Source: Pararoseomonas baculiformis (lineage in GTDB: Bacteria > Pseudomonadota > Alphaproteobacteria > Acetobacterales > Acetobacteraceae). Taken from it: a stretch of 64,000 nucleotides of DNA. The DNA is taken from the NCBI RefSeq assembly GCF_017813395.1, contig NZ_JAGIZB010000004.1, positions 209,496 through 273,495 on the forward strand, written 5' to 3'. Below the pieces are notes generated by a model, which had not been told where the DNA came from, did not search any database, and was given only the letters and a program-made list of their open reading frames with translations. Made by a program: the position numbers and the translations under genes. Below are positions 59,402 to 64,000 of this stretch, one piece after another (within the stretch, counting starts at the first letter, position 1; each line of letters starts with the position of its first letter).

Positions 59402-59770
59402 TCAGAGGCGGAATTCCTCGCGCTTACGGCCCTCGGCCTCCATGGCCGAAAGCCATTTCGGCATCCGCCCGCGGCCGCTCCAGGTTTCGCCATTGGGGCC
59501 GCGGTAGCGCGCCGGCACGGAACCGCCGGCATCACGCCTTGTGCGGCGGGCGGCAGGCCCAGGGGAGGCAGATTGGTTTGTCAGCAGCGCCTCCAGCGGC
59601 AATCCCAGCTGCGCGGCCTTTTCCCGGAACTCCTCGATCAACGCATTCCGGGCCTCGTCCTGCTTTTCAGCACGCTTTGCCTCAGCAGCGGCGATCAATG
59701 CCGTCAGGTCCTGCGCCGTCATGGAGTCCAGGTCGAATTTGACCTTCGATGTGGTGCCCGTTTCAGCCAT
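59402..59770 (-). CDS. H-NS histone family protein
   Basis: Nucleoid protein (122 aa). The N-terminal half is helical and charged (LTALIAAAEAKRAEKQDEAR) for dimerisation. The C-terminal DNA-binding part has YRGPNGETWSGRGRMPKWL, the MvaT/H-NS-type core motif of alpha- and betaproteobacterial H-NS. It probably silences AT-rich DNA. The ATG at 59770 has GAGGAA 8 bases ahead. The 188 bases upstream are AT-richer than the neighbourhood, suitable for self-regulation. Confidence 0.92.
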   Translation of the reverse strand: MAETGTTSKVKFDLDSMTAQDLTALIAAAEAKRAEKQDEARNALIEEFREKAAQLGLPLEALLTNQSASPGPAARRTRRDAGGSVPARYRGPNGETWSGRGRMPKWLSAMEAEGRKREEFRL

Positions 59771-59958
59771 TGCACAATTTCCTCAGCTTCATCGTCGCTT
59801 TCCCCGATGGAATGGCCGCTTCACCCAGGAAGGACCGATTCGGGAAGATTAACTGCGCATATCGTGAATGCCGAGATAATGTCGAGGGCATCGCCCCACT
59901 TATAGATCATCCGGCCAGCTATTTCGCGGGTGCCGCATGACGCAACGGCCCGGGAGAT

Positions 59959-60813
59959 CTATCCCGGACTGTCTCCACGCATCCGAGCGATCACTGGAGC
60001 GGAGGAGAATGGCGGCAGCCGCCCCAGGCGATTTTCGATGACGGCGAAGATAAACGGCTCCCCGGATCTGCGCGGCAGCAACCGGCCATCCGGATCCGTC
60101 GCATAGCGCGTAATGGTCACCGCATCGGCGATATTCCCGCCCACCGCTTCGGCGGCGCCGGGCATGGTGCGAATGACGATGTCGCAATGCATGGGCCGGA
60201 ATTCGCCGGCTTCAGGCAGACGATCCCGCCAGGATGCCAGGGGCCTTCGCGACCGGTCGGCGCAGATCAGGTCCCCGGCCTCCGGCACCCGGACCGGGGG
60301 GTCATGAGGCAGGAAGGGTGCCTGGGCCGGGAACTCCCTCGCATCCCGCAGTATGGCATCAAGGTAGAAGGAATGGGCGGCCGAAGCATGGAACTCCCGC
60401 TCGTCCACCCCCGCCCGGCGCATCACATAGGAGATGAAGGCGGCGGACCAGGCCGGCTCGGACCAGACGCCCGGCCCCTGCGCCCCGGCCAGCTGCGTCG
60501 CCCAGCGCAGGCGGTTGCGTGCCACGGCCGAAGCGGCCTCCGCGTCGGGCACGGCCCGCCAGTAGGCAAGGACGCGGGGGAAGGAATCGGTCGCGCTCTC
60601 GGCACCGGGCGGCAGTCGGGCCAGGCCCGGCCCGACGACCAGCCCACCCCATTCGCGCCACTCCGCCTCAGCAATCTGGAGGAGCCGGTCCCGCACCGAG
60701 GGAGGATAGGCGATCGGCGCCTCGCGCACCGGCCGCGATTCCGGAGCCGCGCAGGCGGCAAGAAGGACAAAGCCGAGGACCGAGGCCAGGCGAAACCGGC
60801 AGCGATGCCTCAA
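59959..60813 (-). CDS. DUF2272 lipoprotein
   Basis: Predicted lipoprotein (284 aa). The signal peptide ends in a lipobox LLAACA (Cys near residue 21). The DUF2272 domain has AEWREWGG, EPAWSAAFISYVMRRAGV, FHASAAHSFYLDAIL, PEAGDLICADR, and MHCDIVIRT; a papain-like (CHAP/NlpC-related) fold is possible but I see no clear catalytic Cys-His pair. The start is TTG overlapping the stop of the upstream 621-aa gene (TTGA), so the two are translated together. Role unknown. Confidence 0.85.
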   Translation of the reverse strand: MRHRCRFRLASVLGFVLLAACAAPESRPVREAPIAYPPSVRDRLLQIAEAEWREWGGLVVGPGLARLPPGAESATDSFPRVLAYWRAVPDAEAASAVARNRLRWATQLAGAQGPGVWSEPAWSAAFISYVMRRAGVDEREFHASAAHSFYLDAILRDAREFPAQAPFLPHDPPVRVPEAGDLICADRSRRPLASWRDRLPEAGEFRPMHCDIVIRTMPGAAEAVGGNIADAVTITRYATDPDGRLLPRRSGEPFIFAVIENRLGRLPPFSSAPVIARMRGDSPG

Positions 60814-62675
60814 GCCGCGACACCACCCGCCGTGAGCGCCACCTCGTCCGGCGACAGCACGGCGAGAAGAAGCGCCGCCGTGCTGGGTGCATCGGGCTCG
60901 CCCGCCTCGCCCGGCAGCACCTCCAGCCGGTCCTCCTGGGCGCGGAGGCGCCCCGACAGGGCCTGGAGGCAGGCATCCCGCACCTCCGCGGCCCGCGCCA
61001 GCATGCCGGCATCCAGGTCCACCCGCCCCGTACGCGCAACCAGCTCCACGGCGCGCACGCCCCGCAGAAGGGCGGCCAGGGCCCGGGTGGGAACGGGCCG
61101 GACAGGCGCCACGCCGGCCAGCGCCGGGCCATCCGGGTTCAGCGCCATGACGGCGCGATGCAGCGCTTCCAGCAGCCAGGGCTCCGGCAACAGGGTGGCG
61201 GCGCGGGCGATGGCCAGGATGGCCGCGCCATGCTCGGCGAGGCTCTGGCCCACCGCGCCTTCGGGCGAAGCGGCGGCAACAAGCTGGCCCAGCACCTGGC
61301 GCAGGCGGCGGCCCTCCCTCGGCAGGCCACCGCCCCGCCAGACGGCATCCAGGCCCAGGGCGAGGGACGCAAGCTCGGCAACCGGCAGGGCTGCTCCCTC
61401 CTCATCCGGCAGCGCGGCGAGCTGGCGGTCCAGCGCCTCGCGCAGGCGGGCGGCCCGGTCGCGCGACAGGGGCGGGTTGAAGCCCGGTGCGTTCAGCAGC
61501 ACCGAAGCCATGGCCGCCAGGGGCGCGCCGAGCCCTGCCTGGCCCGGATCGCGCCCGGCCAGGGCCTCGGGATTGCGGAGCAGGCGAAGTGCGGCCTCCG
61601 GAGCGCCCGGCGCGACGCCGCGGGCCAGCAGGCGATCCTCGCGCAAGGTGGCGGTGCCGCCACGCGGCACATCGGGCATGGCGTGGCGGAGCACGAGCCA
61701 GTGCGGCACGCCCTGGCGCGCATGAAGGCGAGCGCTGAACACCTGCTCCCCGGCGCGCGGGCGGATATGCAGCGCCAGGGCCTCGTCCTCCGGTCCCGCC
61801 TGCCAGAGATGGAGGGAGTCGATCGCGCCCTGGGCGAGCAGCGCCTCATCGGGGAAGGGTCCGGGCGGACGCCGGGACTGGCTTCCGGACCGGCCGACGG
61901 AGACATGGGCGGGCGCCACGCTCCGTTCCGAAAGCGCATCCAGCGCCGTGGTCAGGCGCACCCCGGTCAGCCCCGCCTTCTGCCCGGCGCGCAGCACCAC
62001 CGTCAGGCGCAGCACGGGATCGGCGCCGGAGACGCGGTATTCGTACCGGACCGTGCCGGCCTGCACCGTAATGCCGGGCATGGGGCTGAGGCGCAGCGTG
62101 CTCTCATGCCACATCAGCACGCCGCTTCCCTCGGCCTGCACCCCCTGGCCGGTGATGTTCTCCTCGATGTCGAGGGTGCGGGCGCGAAGGGAGAAGCGGC
62201 CGAGCAGGCCGGGCAGGCCGCCCTGAAGGCGGAGCCTTGCCATGTTGCCGGTGTGCAGGACATCGGCATCCCGCCCCTCGCCGCGCAGGCGCTGGCGCAG
62301 CACGCCATGGGTGAGGTCGCCCGTGTATTCGTGCCAGGGAGTCAGCACGCGAAGGTCGCGCGGGTCGCCGCGGAGGATCTCGGCGCGCGGGGCGGCCGGC
62401 GGAATCACGCCACGCGGCGGCGGCCCGGCCTCCTCGGCCATGGCCGCGACGAAGCTGAAGACCGCGTCGGCCATGGTCGCGTCGGCGGCACGCAGCGCCG
62501 GGATGGCCATCAGCTCGGCCGCGATCGCATTGTCCAGCGTCCGCAGAGAGGTGTTGGCGCCAATGCTGTGGGCCAGTCCGGACATGGGCTGGCCGTCCAG
62601 ATTCACCTGGCGGAGCATACGGCGCAGGGAACCGAGGAGCCGGTCGCGCTCCTGGACATGCAGCAAGTCAGGCAT
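60810..62675 (-). CDS. Unrecognised 621-residue protein coupled to DUF2272 lipoprotein
   Basis: No family recognised. No signal peptide or membrane helix is seen. N-terminal residues 1-75 are helical (LRRMLRQVNLDGQPMSGLAH). Residues about 100-310 are rich in beta-strand patterns (RVLTPWHEYTGDLTHGVLR, LDIEENITGQG, YEYRVSGADPVLRLTVVLR). Residues 370-621 are Ala/Leu/Arg-rich helices (LAALPDEEGAALPVAELASL, LLEALHRAVMALNPDG), a layout like alpha-toroid sugar-acting enzymes, though that is speculation. Its stop overlaps the DUF2272 start. Confidence 0.7.
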   Translation of the reverse strand: MPDLLHVQERDRLLGSLRRMLRQVNLDGQPMSGLAHSIGANTSLRTLDNAIAAELMAIPALRAADATMADAVFSFVAAMAEEAGPPPRGVIPPAAPRAEILRGDPRDLRVLTPWHEYTGDLTHGVLRQRLRGEGRDADVLHTGNMARLRLQGGLPGLLGRFSLRARTLDIEENITGQGVQAEGSGVLMWHESTLRLSPMPGITVQAGTVRYEYRVSGADPVLRLTVVLRAGQKAGLTGVRLTTALDALSERSVAPAHVSVGRSGSQSRRPPGPFPDEALLAQGAIDSLHLWQAGPEDEALALHIRPRAGEQVFSARLHARQGVPHWLVLRHAMPDVPRGGTATLREDRLLARGVAPGAPEAALRLLRNPEALAGRDPGQAGLGAPLAAMASVLLNAPGFNPPLSRDRAARLREALDRQLAALPDEEGAALPVAELASLALGLDAVWRGGGLPREGRRLRQVLGQLVAAASPEGAVGQSLAEHGAAILAIARAATLLPEPWLLEALHRAVMALNPDGPALAGVAPVRPVPTRALAALLRGVRAVELVARTGRVDLDAGMLARAAEVRDACLQALSGRLRAQEDRLEVLPGEAGEPDAPSTAALLLAVLSPDEVALTAGGVAA

Positions 62676-62791
62676 GGGGCTGAGGCCTCGGCTGGGTCTC
62701 GATCACGAGGCGCTATGGTAAAGCGGATCGCCGGTTGCTGGAATGATGCAGCAGCGAAAAACCGGCGTCCGGACAGGGCTTGCGCGTGGGA

Positions 62792-63760
62792 TCAGTCCGT
62801 CAGGCGAACCCCGGTGGCGCGGGCGATCTCGCCCCAGCGGGCGCTTTCGGCCGCGATGAAACGCGTCATGGCCGCGGGGTCGCGCGCCTCGATCGAGAAG
62901 CCGGCGGCGGTGACGCCACGCCGCACGGCCTCATCCTGCTGGGCCTGCCTGAGGGCGGCCGCAACCCGTTCCACCACCGCGTCCGGCGTCGCCCGCGGGG
63001 CGAAGACGGCGTTCCAGACCGGCAGCACGAAGCCGGGCAGGCCCGCCTGCTCGAAGCTCGGCACCTCCGGCAGGAGCGGATCGCGCCCGGGGCCGGTCAC
63101 GGCCAGGGGCACCACCTTGCCCTCGCGGATCAGCGGCAGCGCGGAGCCGATGGCCGCCACCATGGCATCCAGCCGCCCCGCGGCGATTTCAAGCAGTGCC
63201 TGCGGAGCGCCGCGATAGGGAACATGCTGGGCCTTCAGCCCCGCCTGGGCGGAAAGCCCGGCCATCAGCAGGTGGCTGGCCGAACCCGCGCCGACGCTGC
63301 CGTAGTTGATGTCCTCGCGCTTCGCATGGGCGATGAAGCCCGCCAGATCCGCGGCTAGCCCGGGGCGCGCCACCAGCACCTGCATGGAGACACCCAGGAA
63401 GCCCACCGGGCGGAAGTCGCGATCCGGATCGAAGGGCAGGCGGTCCGTCAGGTGCTTGTTGATCGAGATCGGGCCGTTCCCCGCGACGAAGAGGACGGAG
63501 CCATCGGCCGGCCCGCGCGCCACCCCTTCCGCCGCCAGGATGCCGCCACCGCCCACGCGGTTCTCCACCACCACGGGCTGGCCGAGCGTGGCGGCGATGG
63601 ACGCGCCGTAGAGGCGGGCGAGCGTGTCCGGCGTGGTGCCCGCGGGGAACCCGACCACGAGGCGCAGCGGCGCGGCCTGCGCCTGTGCACGGGCCGCGAA
63701 GGCCAGCCCGAAGGGCAGGGCAATGGCCAGCCTGCGGCTGATCCGGTGCGTGGGCGCCAT
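62792..63760 (-). CDS. Bug-family tripartite tricarboxylate transporter receptor
   Basis: Periplasmic solute-binding protein (322 aa) of the Bug/TctC family. A Tat-like N-terminus (RISRRLAIALPFGLAFAARA) ends at AQA. Marks: LRLVVGFPAGTTPDTLARLY, VVENRVGGGGILAAEGVARG, INYGSVGAGSASHLLMAGL, VPYRGAPQALLEIAAGRLDAM. Bug receptors are highly multiplied in Acetobacteraceae and Burkholderiales and most are orphans, as here (no TctA/TctB next to it). The methionine at 63760 has AGGGGGAA upstream. Ligand, usually a carboxylic acid, unknown. Confidence 0.9.
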   Translation of the reverse strand: MAPTHRISRRLAIALPFGLAFAARAQAQAAPLRLVVGFPAGTTPDTLARLYGASIAATLGQPVVVENRVGGGGILAAEGVARGPADGSVLFVAGNGPISINKHLTDRLPFDPDRDFRPVGFLGVSMQVLVARPGLAADLAGFIAHAKREDINYGSVGAGSASHLLMAGLSAQAGLKAQHVPYRGAPQALLEIAAGRLDAMVAAIGSALPLIREGKVVPLAVTGPGRDPLLPEVPSFEQAGLPGFVLPVWNAVFAPRATPDAVVERVAAALRQAQQDEAVRRGVTAAGFSIEARDPAAMTRFIAAESARWGEIARATGVRLTD

Positions 63761-64000
63761 GTGGTGGTTTCCCCCTGTTGTGATAGCTGGAACTGCAATC
63801 CCCGCCCGAGATAAGGCCGGCGGCACCCTCCGGGCAAGCGAGGCAGGGAGGCTACGGCGCCCGCCCGGCCCTACTTGGTCGGCCTTGAATAACCAGCAAC
63901 CTGTTGATCTGGAGCAGGAAAGTTCGGGATTTGGGATGCTGGAATTGCAGGGTTCAGTTGGAACGATGCGGTATTCCTGCGATTCTGTCAGCCATGAAGC
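63761..64000. other. Right-end intergenic region
   Basis: 240 bases upstream of the Bug gene. From about 63880 on the sequence becomes AT-richer than the rest of the window. No gene, RNA or clear repeat is visible up to the edge. Confidence 0.5.

Overview
The window is GC-rich chromosomal DNA from an alphaproteobacterium, most likely a pink-pigmented member of the Acetobacteraceae such as Roseomonas or a close relative. This is inferred from three things: the conserved miaB-phoH-ybeY-corC-lnt block, the mix of TRAP, ABC and Bug-type solute receptors, and a squalene/C30-carotenoid operon. Genes are densely packed, many overlap by 4 bases, and GTG/TTG starts are common. I saw no CRISPR array, prophage, insertion sequence or rRNA. 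One tRNA, Leu(TAA), is present.

Layout. 1-1658: ABC peptide-type binding protein and the first codons of a further gene, minus strand. 1793-9071: a plus-strand run of plsC-like acyltransferase, miaB, phoH, ybeY, corC-like, lnt and an XRE regulator. 9120-11808: DUF2244 protein, nth, and a uracil/xanthine permease with a clear terminator. 11956-15140: HMG-CoA lyase with a family III CoA transferase, then purC. 15266-16621: hemN behind an FNR-type box. 16638-23626: htrA, response regulator, histidine kinase and an MFS transporter, with hrpB upstream. 23802-31553: HWE kinase, aldo/keto reductase, DsbD-like reductase, tRNA-Leu, a soluble chemotaxis receptor with inverted domain order, an SH3 lipoprotein and a FrnE-type DsbA.

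31550-39537 is the most distinctive part: six tightly spaced minus-strand genes, crtN-like, crtP-like, acyltransferase, CrtQ-like glycosyltransferase, a natural HpnC-HpnD fusion, and hpnE. Together they predict a route from farnesyl diphosphate through presqualene diphosphate and squalene to a glycosylated, acylated C30 carotenoic acid. This resembles the staphyloxanthin pathway, with HpnCDE replacing CrtM.

39648-43520: acyl-CoA dehydrogenase with a sarcosine-oxidase-like flavoenzyme, then an overlapping pair of small genes, DUF3140 and a DUF5872/histone-H1-like protein. 43575-48160: TRAP transporter, uronate dehydrogenase and an aldose epimerase, probably a hexuronate uptake and oxidation operon. 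48310-54532: amidase, MgtC-like protein, a two-subunit molybdenum hydroxylase and an NMO-like flavoprotein. 54648-64000: pnp, cspA, a 40-residue ORF, a second epimerase, an H-NS-type protein, a DUF2272 lipoprotein coupled to an unrecognised 621-residue protein, and a Bug-type receptor.

Limits: everything is read by eye, without database searches. Family calls rest on remembered motifs, and start sites are chosen from Shine-Dalgarno-like sequences and family length.
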